Part shown: one piece after another, positions 33,930 through 45,212 of the stretch
Layout: every line of letters begins with the position of its first letter
Position numbering within the stretch: the stretch's first letter is position 1
Position numbers and translations under genes: made by a program
Notes under the pieces: generated by a model
The model's input: the letters and a program-made list of their open reading frames with translations, nothing else
The model's database searches: none
Told to the model about the DNA's origin: nothing
NCBI GenBank assembly: GCA_035048495.1
Contig: CM068544.1
Location: 51,387,393-51,451,392 of the forward strand
Reading direction: 5' to 3'
DNA from: Euptelea pleiosperma
Lineage: Eukaryota > Streptophyta > Magnoliopsida > Ranunculales > Eupteleaceae
DNA length: 64,000 bases

Positions 33930-35110
33930 CCGTTGGTTGAGAGAGGGCGTGAATGAGAGAGAGGTTATGTTATATAAACGAGCCTTTTTCCATGTAAAAG
34001 AGAGTTCATAGTAATTAAATCTCGGGTTCAGTCATCGTTTTATTTTTTGGATTACTATCGTCGACTTGGGACACCCTCATTTTATGGATTTAGTGAATGT
34101 ATAATGAAGATGCAAGGAAAGAATAATAGTTGATAACCTGTTCTACCTTGGCTTTAAACTGATATCGATGTGTTAAAATGTGCTAATGTTTTGGGTTTAT
34201 AGGTAGATCTACTGGACTAAGATCAAGATGATGGCAAACCGTAAAAGTCTAACGTAACTAGAGAAATCTTTGGGGACCTGTCGTGCATTCGTTTTTGTCG
34301 ATCAAAAGGAATTGTTCTTCCTACAAACATGGGAATAACCTAAAATTATTATTTATCCTAATTGTCTGGTCATGCAAAGTTGGAACACTGGGACTAGTAA
34401 ATGATTGGGATGTTCATCATCAGGACTCTATAGAAAAAGTACAAAGCAATACATAAATCCAAAAGGTTCAATGTAGCAAACAATCTTCTGAGCAGGGTCA
34501 AACAAAGATTATTAAGTTAGATAATTCGGACCAAGAACTAGTATAAGTAAGATTAGTCCAAATGGCCATTGGGTTGAGATGATCCTTCGCCACAAATCCT
34601 AACCATTTTATATGTATATAATCTATATATGCATGCATAAGACACAAGCCCAGATGGCCATTGGGTCTTCACATTTCTCTTGACCTTCATTTTGGTTGGG
34701 TTGCTGTCTGTGAACCTATATGTTAGGGACTTACATGATGTGCAATATTCACTTATAGGGCGTGTTTTTTGCCATTTTCTCCAATATAGAGGTGTTATCT
34801 AGATCTATCATTTTATGGTCTGGAAGACTGTGAGGCCATCAAAGGTTGATGTCCACCCCCAAAAATGCCACGTGGTACACTCCTTTTGGGCCCATTGGCT
34901 CCATAAATGTTTGGCCCACCCCTTAATGGATGCACTTATCTTAAAAAATACATTTTTTACGTTTCAAAATTCATTACATATGGATAACAAAACCTTACTC
35001 CATTTATTTCCATTTTTGAAGTCCCTGAATGTATTGCATATATTACATATAATTAACAAGTTGATGTTTATATTTCATTGACAATATAAGTCTTTTTATA
35101 AGAATGGTTG
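33930..35110. other. Unassigned stretch with a half fold-back module
   Basis: No gene. At about 34850-34935 there is a left arm of the fold-back module (CCACGTGGTACACTC ... AATGTTTGGCCCACCCCTTA) without a partner. Confidence 0.45.
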
Positions 35111-35275
35111 TCTTTTTTAATATGGAGTTTGAACGGGAGGATCGAGAAGAGTTAGATGAACAAGAGACGCAAATTGAAACTCAAGAATTGGAAGTTACTT
35201 CTCGAACGAGGCGGCGGTCAATTGTAAATTGAATGTGGAATGAATGAAGATTCGGGAGAAGCTTATGAGGGATTG

Positions 35276-35762
35276 TTTTTTTTGGAACTATAGGGCTTTT
35301 AGAGTTTACTTGGTGGATTGGAAGATGGACTGTAGACCTAAGGTTCAGGGGGGCTTAGGGATTAGAAATATCACTGGGATGAACGAGGCATTGCTGGGTA
35401 AGTAGCTGTGGAGGTTTGGGGTCGAGATTTCGAGTCTTTGGAGGAAGGCTATTGCGGGTAAATATGGGATTTCCGATTTCGATTGGGACAATAGAGTAGT
35501 TCGGAGTACATACAAATGTTTTTTTTTTAACTATAGGGCTTTTAGAGTTTACCTAGTGGATTGGAAGACTGACTGTAGACCTAAAGTTCAAGGGGGGTTA
35601 GGGATTAGAAATATCACTGGGATGAATGAGGCAATTGCTGGGTAAGTAGCTGTGGAGGTTTGGGGTGGAGATTTTGATTCTTTAGAGGAAGGCTATTGAG
35701 GCCAAATATGGGATTTTCGATTTCGGTTGGGACAATAGAGTAGTTCGGAGTACATACAGATG
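35276..35762 (+). repeat. Tandem duplication of about 245 bp within the LINE fragment
   Basis: Two adjacent copies, with differences such as a shift at the L-G-K-W site and some single-base changes. Each is preceded by a run of T. Confidence 0.75.
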
Positions 35763-35990
35763 TAGTGTTTGGAGGGGTATCATGAAGATTGTTGGCGTCT
35801 TTGCCAAAGGCGTGCAGTACAAGGTAGGCATAGGGGACATGGTTTTTGGAGTGATCAAATTTATCCCTCTTTATTGTGGGCTTTCGACATACGACACTCT
35901 TGCTGATTCCTTGGTACATGGCATCTCTTAACTAGAAATCCTTATTGCACAGGAAATGGGTATTTTTCTTTCAAATAACTTAGAAGATCT
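35276..35990 (+). pseudogene. LINE reverse transcriptase fragment with internal tandem duplication
   Basis: The plus strand gives the LINE blocks G-L-G-I-R-N-I-T-G-M-N-E-A-L-L-G-K, S-L-W-R-K-A-I-A-G-K-Y-G and C-S-V-W-R-G-I. A unit of about 245 bp occurs twice in tandem (about 35276-35520 and 35521-35762), each beginning with a T run and AACTATAGGGC. Stops in both copies. No tail or target duplication found. Just upstream, 35122-35232, is an acidic open frame of 36 codons of unknown origin. Confidence 0.72.
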
Positions 35991-36424
35991 CCAGCTGCTT
36001 TGTCTGCGGTTCTATTTACTTTTTTTTGAGTTTCAATGTTATTTTTGTTTTTGAGTTTCAATGTTATTTTTGTTGTTCTATTTTCAGGAAATATTTGTTT
36101 CTCCATCTTCAATCATGATGGATTTTTAAAGCAATACCATATTAACCACGAATGTATCCCTCACTGGCATTTTGGTGTTACCTTGTTTATTTGACCAGAC
36201 GCTTGACCCTTTTTGAATGTCAAAACTGAACTATAAGTCTATAACCAAATTTTGCTGTACCATATGTTTGACTAATGCCGAATTACTAACTACGGGCCTG
36301 TGTAGGTGTTAAACTTCACACTGTGCATATTGTAGAAAGTCAAGAGGACTCTTCTTTCATTACACTAACTGCCATCACCTTGCAGTTCTAGGCTTCCATC
36401 AGTTTGTGTTTTGTGGAATTGCAG

Positions 36425-36438
36425 CAATTAACAACGCC
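36425..36438 (+). promoter_or_regulatory. End of the 5' leader of the EIF1AD-like gene
   Basis: The acceptor GGAATTGCAG at 36415-36424 ends a leader intron. The upstream leader exon and promoter were not located in 33.9-36.4 kb. Confidence 0.5.
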
Positions 36439-39400
36439 ATGAAAGGAGGAAGGAAGAATCTGAAGAGAGCAGCCGAGCAAGAAGCCCTAGCCCTCCAAGA
36501 AGGCCAAAGTATAATGCAAGTTGTATCACTTCGAGGGTCAAACCTCATCGAGGTTTGTTTCTCCTGTTCCATAACCTTTTTTTCTTCTATCACTGATGTC
36601 ATGTACTGTTCTTAAATTCCTTTCACTGGTATTGGGTTGTTAGGGAAAGTAGCCCGAATTGGGCTTCTCGCCATTTTTTATGTTTGAATTTTTTTTCTCA
36701 TTTATGCTCTGTTAGGCATGCTTTTTGAATCTAGTTTCTACTCATGCCTTTCTCAACTTCCTTTCACTGAACTTGGGCTGTCAATTAAGTTTAACTCCTG
36801 AACTGGGTTTCTCTGTCAAATTTTGTTGGTATTTGTTTTTTACTGGGTATGTTTTGCATGAAAAGTATGGCAAATAATATTTTTGGGCTGCACAAATGGC
36901 GATGTAAACAGGCCATTAGGCTTGTTAATGGGTACTGCAGAATCAATTATAATTTGTTGTTGTTTTTCCCCCCTATCCACACTTTGAATTTTGTTCACTG
37001 CAACAATAACCAAGATATGCCTTGCGGACTAGATCTTGTTAGTTGTTGTGTTTATGTTATAGGCCCAAATGTTTTATTTTCTCACTCTGTTTCTTTTGGA
37101 TGAAGTAGATGTTTGAGATAGTTGAACCTTGATCTCTTAGCAACATTGCAGTTCGTGTTTTTTCTTGTGGAAGGAGTGTGAAATTGCAGTTTATGCTATT
37201 AGTTCGTTTGTTTTTAATAAAATTTTCCCTTTCCCTTACTACCATAAATTTATTTTTTCAGCTCTCCCAAATTAACATTTAATGTCATTTATTTATGCTT
37301 CTTTTTTATTCTTGATACATTTCTCTATCTCTTAAGGTAATGGATGTAGGAGGCGAAAAATCACTGGCACTGTTTCCAGCCAAATTTCAAAAGAGTATGT
37401 GGATAAAACGAGGTTTGTTACCCGTGGCATTTATCGTGTATCGCCTGCTGATTAGAAGCTGTTGATAATTCATTTAGACTATTACCAGGCTGTTAAAATT
37501 TCCTGCACAAGGATTCCTTTCTATTGGGTTGGTGTTGTGCGTCCGAGATGGACAGAAAACTTTGCCCTTCATCTTGCATTGTACATGTGACCCTTGAACC
37601 GGTTGATCTGACCTTTCTGTTGGTGGGTCACCTTTTTGATGGAACCTAGCACCCAAAGGTTTCGTTTTTTTTTAACCTAGCACCCAAAGGTTTCCCATCA
37701 AGCGATTCTAACCGACCGGTGTTTGAACTCTTTTGTTAACAATGTATGCTATATCTGTCCAAGTTTTAGCTGCTTGAAGGTTAATACTCTTGGATCAGTA
37801 CATTTTTTGGGCTGTGTCCCCAAATTGAATGGTGCAGAATCATAGGGTGGGATGGTGGGGGAAGAGTATGGAATGGATGTGGCAGATTTTAACTGGAATG
37901 TGTAAGCTCAGTTTATTCTTTCTTACAGCCTTCCAGTGGACTATGAAATGATTTTTGGTTGCTCTGTCATTATGCAGGAAGCTATGTTGTGGTAGATGAA
38001 AGAGGGAGGGAGAAGGCTCTTGAATCTGGAAGCAAGGTGGCTTGTATAGTTTCACAAGTTCTCTTTTATGAACAAGTTCGTGCGCTTCAGAGATCTCTGG
38101 AATGGTATGTTCTCTAACCTGGTCCTGTACGTCAATATAGATGACACTTAAGCTGCATTTGGCATTGCGGAAAATAGCAGAAAAGCTGCTTATTGCGGTT
38201 TGGGACGTGTTTAACAGTTTGAAACAGCACTCGGGTAAAAGCAGAAGCAGCTGAAAAACGGCTTCTGCTTATAACTTATGAGGATAACGGTTTCTATACT
38301 TAATCAAAACTTTATAAATACCGAAATTGCCCTTCTAGACTTTTATAACTTTACTAGATGACAAAACAATCCCGTCTAAGCCTAAAATAACTTTTCTAAA
38401 TAACAAAACTACCTTTGCTAGTCTTTAAACCTTTTATAAATGACAAAATCGTCTTAAAATACCCAAACCCATTGCTTTTACCCACCGCTTACAGCAATAA
38501 GCTATAAGCCCGTGCTACCACAAGGTCCACAATCCCAAACGCAACCTTTAAATAGTAGTGAATGACTAAAACAATTTGACACGACCTTCACTTGTGTTTT
38601 CACTTTTCACCTGCCTCAAAATCATGACCCACAGACGAATGGAGAAAAAAAATCTTGGGTGGTCTGAGATCTGTGGTTTGCACTCGTTTAAAAACTTGAG
38701 TATCCACAAACTCTGCGACAGGAATCGATCCAGAATCTCGGTTAAGTTAAGAGGGGGATTTGATTTACTTTAAAGTACTAGATGACTCAACTGAGTTTTT
38801 TGAAGACTTGTCTAAGTGCCCAAAAACTCATTCCATTCAAAACGAGAAAATACCAAACTAGACTATTGATGCTGGAGCATTCATGGTGAACTTTAACTAA
38901 GGAGGCAATTTCTGCATCAGCATTGAGAGTCAATTAAAGAAACCATGTGGGCCCATAAGGAGTTGTTTTGCTTATTCTAGTATCTATTTTATGTTGCTTA
39001 GGATTTAGTGTCTTCAAGAATTTTAGTGCTTGTAAAAAAGTTTAGAGAAGTTTCTAAATTCAAGTTGGTTTGAGCGTAGGAAAGGGAAGTAGTATTATGG
39101 TCTACTAGGGGAACGCCATGTGCAATGCACGTGCACCTTACATGTGGCAGCATGTTACACGTGGAACACTTTTAGAGATCACTGACCGTATGGATGGTTG
39201 GCCCATCCCTAAGTAGAACTACATGCAAAAAATCAGCCGGATTAGTGATTTCTAAGCATTCTATTGGAGTCGTTTTTAGGAGTTGATTTTTAACCGTGGA
39301 TTTTGATCATTATTTGGGTTACTCAAATCCAAAGGTTAGAAATCATTAATCAGGCTGACTTGAGGGAAGATTTATGTGGTAGAAAAAGACAACATCCATT

Positions 39401-42400
39401 CAATTAGTGCCCTTTATGTGGTATTTTTTTTTTTTTTAAGTAGTGTTGTTGCTGAGGGAAGATTTTTATGTATTTTTTTAGGCTTGCATTTAATGGGAAA
39501 GCAGAGGCAACGCATGCCTCTAGAAACTAAAAGACAAAAAGACAAAAAAACCTTTTTCAAACTATTAATTTAAAGAAAATTAAAGAGAAAATATAGGGGT
39601 ATTTTTGGAATTATAAAAGTGTCATTTGAAGCCCTTGTCATCGCCCCTCAAGTTCTTGCTTTATAATAGTATAGATATGTAGGGGAAGGCATGTGAATGT
39701 TAGCGGTCTTTTGTGTTATGAATATGTATTCCTCTGAGAGATTATGTGACTGATCTGATTGGTTGGGCAACGAAAGCGTACTCCCTCCGCTTCGTTCTTT
39801 CCCTTCATTCATATTAATAGTTGAGTCTACTAAAGCGATATTTTAGTAGAGAATTCGACTTGCAAGCTTGACTCTTTTTCTTGGGTTTTGCATTCTATTG
39901 ATTCTAGAATTGAAGAGAATATATGCTGCTTTCAACAACAGCAGCCTATTTCACTTAATCTTACATGGTTATAAATCGTGAAAGGCATTGTTTAGTTGCC
40001 GTCTTACACTTGCAACTTACAACCCTTCAAGAGAGGTATATAGGGTTAATTTTGTGACCGTAGGCCCTAAACCTGAAGAAATTTGCCACCTGTCGTGTAA
40101 CATAGCAGCCCTTCTCCTTAATTTTCTGCACAACTTAGAAGTTGATTTAAGTTCTTTCCAGCACAACTTCATACAGAAGGAACTTAGGAGTTGTCCCTAC
40201 ATCAATTTTGGTATTGGAGGTAAAGCCTGGAAATTGTTGGAGTTGATCAATGCACAATCATGGTAAAAACGAGGAGTTCAATTCTTTGGTAACCCAAGTT
40301 GATGAGCTGGCTGCAAATCAACAAACCATGATCAAGCGTTTTGAAGATATGTTGAACAAATTTATGGAAATGAGCTTATCAAAAAAAAAAATGATGGATG
40401 CAAAGTTCATCGAGCTTCAAAAGGGTAAGAATCATTGGTTCTAGAGAATACTAGTGCGGTCTTGGACACAAACTTCAACACATATAATGGGTTGAATTCC
40501 TCTGGCAAGATTATGGATTGTATGAGTGTGATTTGGGTACTAAAGTAGAAAACCAGAATTTCATTGTCAAATGGAACCGGACGTTTTTCGTTTTTGGGGT
40601 TGGCATGCATGGTCAATATAATTGCTTACAAATTGACACCCAAAGTGAAAAGGCAGCCACGTTATTCATGACAAGGTTTAGAGGATTCATGTTGACTTGG
40701 TTGACTGAATCCTTACAAAGAAACGGAGTTTGGCACTGTTACAAATTGGGATCAGATGAAGGAAGCGTTACAGTTAAGATTTCTTCCTGTTCGCAAGGCT
40801 CAAGATTTACGTGGTAAATTACAAGACCTTATACAAAGCAATTTGTCTTTATGGGAATATATGGAGGAAATTTACAACTTATCTTCATGATAATGATTTA
40901 ATACATGTCCATGGTGCCTCTGTGGACCTTATACATTCGTTCATTTTGGAAGGGGCAATTGTCATGCCAAAAATATTAGCAGACTTCCTATCTTTTGACG
41001 TACTTGGAGAGTTTTGAGAAATTGGATCCTCCAAATGAGCCAAGTGTAATCATAGTGAAGGGATTGCATTCTTTTGTTTGTGTTTTTGTTAGACATAAGT
41101 TTTTAGTTGGTCAACTCGACCCCTAAAGCTTATTCCCTTGTAATGTTATTTTGGCTTTTCAATACATTCTTATACTTATAAAAAAAAAGTTCAATTTTAT
41201 TTCTCTTGCCTAAAGAAATTCTTGATGAGAAAAATCTGGCAACACAAAATTCTAAAGATGAACCTGAATTAAAAATTGTGGAACTCGATGGGGGAATGCG
41301 TCAGAGATCCCTTATCATTGATGGCTGTTACTGAAGGACCTATCTGGAAGTACACACATACAAGCCAATAGGATAAGCCAGAGCTGAGGAATAAGGTTTT
41401 ACATCGAGAATTGAAGATAACAACAGCAGCTTGCTGTATTATACTTAATATACATGTTTTAGAAGCTTGCGAGGGATTGTTTACTTTAGTTTCTTCTTGC
41501 ACTTTTACAGTCTTACAGCCCTACAAGAGGTGAATTAGGGTTGCTGTTCTGACGGTACTAGTCTAAACTTGAAGAAATTTGTTAGTCTCATAACACAGCA
41601 GTCTTTAGATTTTTTTTGTGATTTAGAGGTCGACTGAGAGAGGTTTGAGTGTGGTCCAGCACTGAAACTTTGTGTGCAAGAAACTTGGAAGTGGTCCTAT
41701 ATCAGTGCTAGATTTTTTCAACTCTGAAACTAGATCAAGGTGGTCAGACTCAACTTGGACAGGCTGTCATTGTGTCTGTCAACAAAGTCACTTTAGCACA
41801 AATCTTGATGTAATATAGAACTCTACAAGTCATGGGTCTTGAGGTGACAAAATATGCACGGAACTCGAGTCTCAAAGTAATGTTCAGATCTCAAGGAGAT
41901 CAGTAAAAGTCCATAACACAGATCTTGAGGAGATCAGTACAGAGATTGAGGCTCACCATAACACATATCTTGAGGATCTGGATGAGCACATATCTCGAAG
42001 TTCTCAAAACAGTCCAAGAACAAGCCCCACGTGGGACCAAATCTAGCCGCATTTTGTTTCTCCATGGAGGTCTTCTCAACCTCCTGTGAGCTTTGTTTCC
42101 GTTCTTCCTATCAATAAAGCTTTATCATTATCAAAAAAAAAATCAAACAGCATGTAGTGAGTAAAAGGCTGAATCAATGGCTGGTATTAAAGACCGCACA
42201 AGATGATTTAAAGTAGATCCTAACCATCTGATGTAGGGGACAAAGTGGCTGAAACAGTCGTCTGATCTGCCATATTAATTCTTTGATATTTTAATATATA
42301 AAATTAATAGTTATAATAATAAAATATATGGGTTTGTAATAGAGAGATCCAGAGGGAGAAATGGCGAGCCTAGAGAGAGAGAGAGAGAGAGGACGGAAAT

Positions 42401-43077
42401 AGAGACCCTAAACAGAAATTGAAAAGAGAGGACGAAAATACCCTTGCGAAAATTTTGCTCAACCCCTCGTAAGGTTAACGTGTTTGAGGAAAATTTGTAA
42501 GTGGAAGTGCTTTGTTAAATTGCAGGGCAGTTTTTCTTTCAGGCTTTCAAATCATCACTTTGGAACCTATAGATAATGATCTTTCTTTGAGTATAAGCCT
42601 TGGGATGAACGACATTTGTGTTTGCTTTCTGGAGGTTTTTAATTGTCATGGTATTTAATTCGTTCTCAACCAAGTCAACTGAGTCCCTATGAGATCAATA
42701 TGTTTTTAATACCTCTTGTAATTATGCAATACTGAGTTTTAATCTCCTTGTAACCTTGGACATCTCAAATCCACCTCAGTTGTGTCAACTAGTGAAGTAA
42801 CTTTCTATATGGGCGCCAAATTTTTTTCCCTGATTCCAGCTATTAATTCCTCATGCTTTTCTCTTTAACACTCAAATGCAGTCCAGAAATCTTCAAAACA
42901 GCAATCGTGGATGATTCAAATGGTCACGTGCAGAGACCCACCTCTCAAGCTGCAGAGGAGGAATTGAATTCAAGTGATGATGATGGACTCCCCCCACTAG
43001 AAGCCAATCTGAATAGAATCAGACCCACCGAGTTGGCTAGAGATTCGGAGGAGTCGGATTCAGATACAGATTCTTAA
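36439..43077 (+). CDS. EIF1AD: EIF1AD-like S1/IF1-fold RNA-binding protein
   Basis: Four coding exons join in frame: 36439-36552, 37337-37412, 37978-38104, 42882-43077; 170 residues, usual for the plant family. The protein has a basic start (M-K-G-G-R-K-N-L-K-R), an IF1/S1-like OB fold with S-L-R-G-S-N-L-I-E and F-P-A-K-F-Q-K-S-M-W-I-K-R-G (about 30-65), and an acidic Ser/Asp tail. The family is known as EIF1AD (haponin in animals), related to translation factor eIF1A. Its role in plants is poorly known. Start at 36439 was chosen because a leader intron ends at 36424 and homologues begin here. An upstream in-frame ATG at 36406 lies in that intron. At the exon 3/4 join the usual Trp before P-E is Cys. 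Intron 3 is 4.8 kb and full of elements. Confidence 0.88.
38152..38545. mobile_element. hAT-like MITE in intron 3 of the EIF1AD-like gene
   Basis: Left end GCTGCATTTGGCATTGCGG pairs with the right end CCACAATCCCAAACGCAAC at most positions. Flanks TTAA-rich on both sides. Inside are inverted AGCAGAAGCAGC and related words. Begins less than 50 bp after the exon 3 donor. Confidence 0.65.
39105..39675 (-). mobile_element. Non-autonomous Helitron C
   Basis: On the minus strand it starts TCTATACTATTATAAAGCAAG (39675 downward) and ends with a GTGCATTGCAC hairpin followed by CTAG (39108-39105), between A and T. At 571 bp it is the shortest of the three related Helitrons. Its body is one fold-back module (GACCGTATGGATGGTTGGC ...). 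Lies in intron 3 of the EIF1AD-like gene. Confidence 0.78.
39908..41709 (+). mobile_element. Gag-only LTR element (TR-GAG-like) in intron 3 of the EIF1AD-like gene
   Basis: Two diverged direct repeats of about 300 bp (about 39908-40207 and 41406-41709) share words such as gaattgaaga, aacaacagcag, CAAGAG..GT.TA, CTGAAGAAATTTG-like and gTCCTATATCA-like. A degenerate primer site TGGTATTGGAGG follows the left copy. Between them, 40250-40830 codes a gag-like region: a coiled start (L-V-T-Q-V-D-E-L-A-A-N-Q) and W-D-Q-M-K-E-A-L-Q-L-R-F-L-P. It is frameshifted. No protease, RT or integrase. Outer ends are approximate. Confidence 0.6.
41710..42881. other. Right part of intron 3 of the EIF1AD-like gene
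   Basis: Possible retroposon tail with an A run at about 42132-42143 and a (GA)n microsatellite at about 42376-42392. Otherwise unassigned. Confidence 0.4.
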
Positions 43078-43589
43078 ACCATAAGTCAGCAAGCCCTCAG
43101 AGCAATGGGAAGAACAGTTTTGACATCTCTAGGGGAGATTAAGGTCCTCAAATCTGGAAGCTTCAGGGAACATTCCCCCCAACCGGATTAGTTTTTCATA
43201 CCCAAGAGTTTTAAATTATTGAGCGAGGGAGTCCTCAAACAGGGCTGGAGCCCATATATTGGTAGACATTCCATCCCAGTTTACCCATCAAAGATAACCT
43301 GTTTATTTATTCTTTTTGTGCTTAACAATGTGAGGACGAGTCATTGGATCTTGGCAATACTTGGTTGAAAATTTTGTATCCTTAAAGCTTCTTTCAGTAA
43401 TCAAAGTAAGCCAGTTTTGAACTTTTTTTTCTTGAAATAGCCAGAACTGTTTATACTAAATCTTATGTTTTTTTTTCTGAAAGTATATCATATTTTAAGA
43501 TGGAGGATTTTCTGACTCTTCTCAGGGTTGGCAGTTGTTTTCCTTACATGTGGTGCTAGTGTGTCAGGCCCAAGGCTCCCACTCTGGAT
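43078..43589. other. 3' region of the EIF1AD-like gene
   Basis: Directly after the TAA stop. No AATAAA was seen in the first 300 bases. Nothing else recognised. Confidence 0.4.
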
Positions 43590-43752
43590 AAAGTTTTTGA
43601 TCCTGCAACTTTTCAATCCAGCGATCGTGCAACTTATAGTTAGAGTGTCACCTGTCCTGCGGTTAAGGTGGCCCTTAACTGTAGTTACCCGTAACAGCGG
43701 AGAAATGTAAGTTGCAGGATCGCTGGATCAAAAAGTTGCAAGATCAAAAAAT
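43590..43752. repeat. Short fold-back with GATCCTGCAAC arms
   Basis: The arm TTTTTGATCCTGCAACTTTT-CAATCCAGCGATC pairs with GATCGCTGGATC-AAAAAGTTGCAAGATCAAAAA. About 45 bp per arm, around a 70-bp centre. Confidence 0.72.
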
Positions 43753-43918
43753 TTCCTTTGTTTTCCTAGCAAGAACACTTATGATCACTATTGCTCTTCA
43801 CTTGACAAGTGCTGTCAGGGATACTTATCAAGCGGAGTAGTGCTAGTGATCACTTTTGATCGCGAGAATTCTTGCCACCTTACCCTCTTCTGTGGCAAGT
43901 TTTAGTGCAATTGCACTT

Positions 43919-44190
43919 TGCCACATTCTTAGAGGACGCCTACCCTATGGATGTTTGGCCAATCCCTAGGTGGACCTACAAACCAAAAATAGCCGGTTTA
44001 GTGATTTCAAACCTTTGGATCTTTGTGCCCCAAATAATGATCAATAGTGCTCAAATTCACACGGTTAAAATCAATGACTCCAATCAATACTTAGAAATCA
44101 CTAATCAGGTTGATTTTTGGTTTGTAGATCCACCTAGGGATTGGCCAAATCCATACAGTCAGTCCTCTAAGAATGTGCCATGTGGCTCAT
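43919..44190. mobile_element. Fold-back module copy, about 270 bp
   Basis: Both arms are complete. TGCCACATTCTTAGAGGAC and ATGGATGTTTGGCC on the left pair with GGCCAAATCCATA and GTCCTCTAAGAATGTGCCA on the right. A short AT-rich centre at about 44030-44080. Confidence 0.75.
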
Positions 44191-44610
44191 TGTGGGCGTG
44201 AAGTTTTACTCCATCATCCACAATAAAACCATAGGCCCTATTCCCTGCAAGTAGTACACGAACATATTGGTCAGGGTCCAAAAATAGGTGGGCACCTGGA
44301 ATTTGGGACAACTGCACACCCTTGGCTTGAGATCGAGAGAGGAAGTTTGGTCGCTGAGTGCACCACCCGGATCAATGAGTTGGTGGTTACTTATTTTTGT
44401 CCGAGATGGGAGCAGGCCAAGGGAGGAAGCCTACGTTCACGTCAACTGACGTGATGGCTAGACTTCTTAATCCAAAGGTGGGCACAGCCACAGGACGAAC
44501 TGTGAAATATTCTTGAAAGGGTATTTTTGTCATCTAAATATAGGGTACACAAAATTTTCTCAATCTCATGTAATGCGTCAACCAAGGGGGCTTGCAAGTT
44601 ATAGGATCGC

Positions 44611-44991
44611 GATGTAACAAGCTGTAGCTTAATCCAAAAGACTAAAACTAGCACCATTGTTGTTACCCACAGCTGTCATCTGGGACCATGTTTAGCCACC
44701 CCTCGGTAGACATTTATACAAAAAATCAGCTTGTTTGTTAATTTTTAACCGTTGGTTTTAGTACTAAAAAGAAGGTTGAATTCAACGGCAAGAATCACGT
44801 CTTAAAAAGTACTAAAATCTAATAGCTAGAGATTACCAATCATGGTGATTTTTGGTTTGTATACCACCAAGTGATGGGCTAAAGCCACTAAACATCCATG
44901 CAGTCAGTGTGCCCAGAAGGCCGCGCCGAGTAACATAAATGGTGCTAGCTTACGCTTTGGGATTAAGCTGCAGCCTACAGCTTGTTACATC
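44611..44991. mobile_element. Fold-back element 3 (GATGTAACAAGCTG ends)
   Basis: Ends GATGTAACAAGCTGTAGC and GCCTACAGCTTGTTACATC are inverted. The inner arms resemble the elements at 27523 and 27952. The outer 60 bp differ, so the inner module is shared between different outer ends. Confidence 0.72.
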
Positions 44992-45212
44992 GCCACCCTA
45001 AGTTATAACAATAAATATTGGTTAAAAAAATGTGCCACATGGCTCATATTGTGGGCAGTCACGGCTGCTGACCATTGTTCGATCAGTCAAGTAAAACTTT
45101 GATGACAGTGGACTTCGACGACAGTGAATGACAGAATGGGCATGTAGTACATGTAGTAGTACACAAGTGCTTTAATGGTCTCAGCACTAGCCGGCTAGAG
45201 GTTCGCTTGTGT

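Noticed and set aside
36406..36438. Upstream in-frame ATG of the EIF1AD-like gene
   Set aside because: A splice acceptor at 36424 places it in a leader intron, and family members start at M-K-G-G-R-K.
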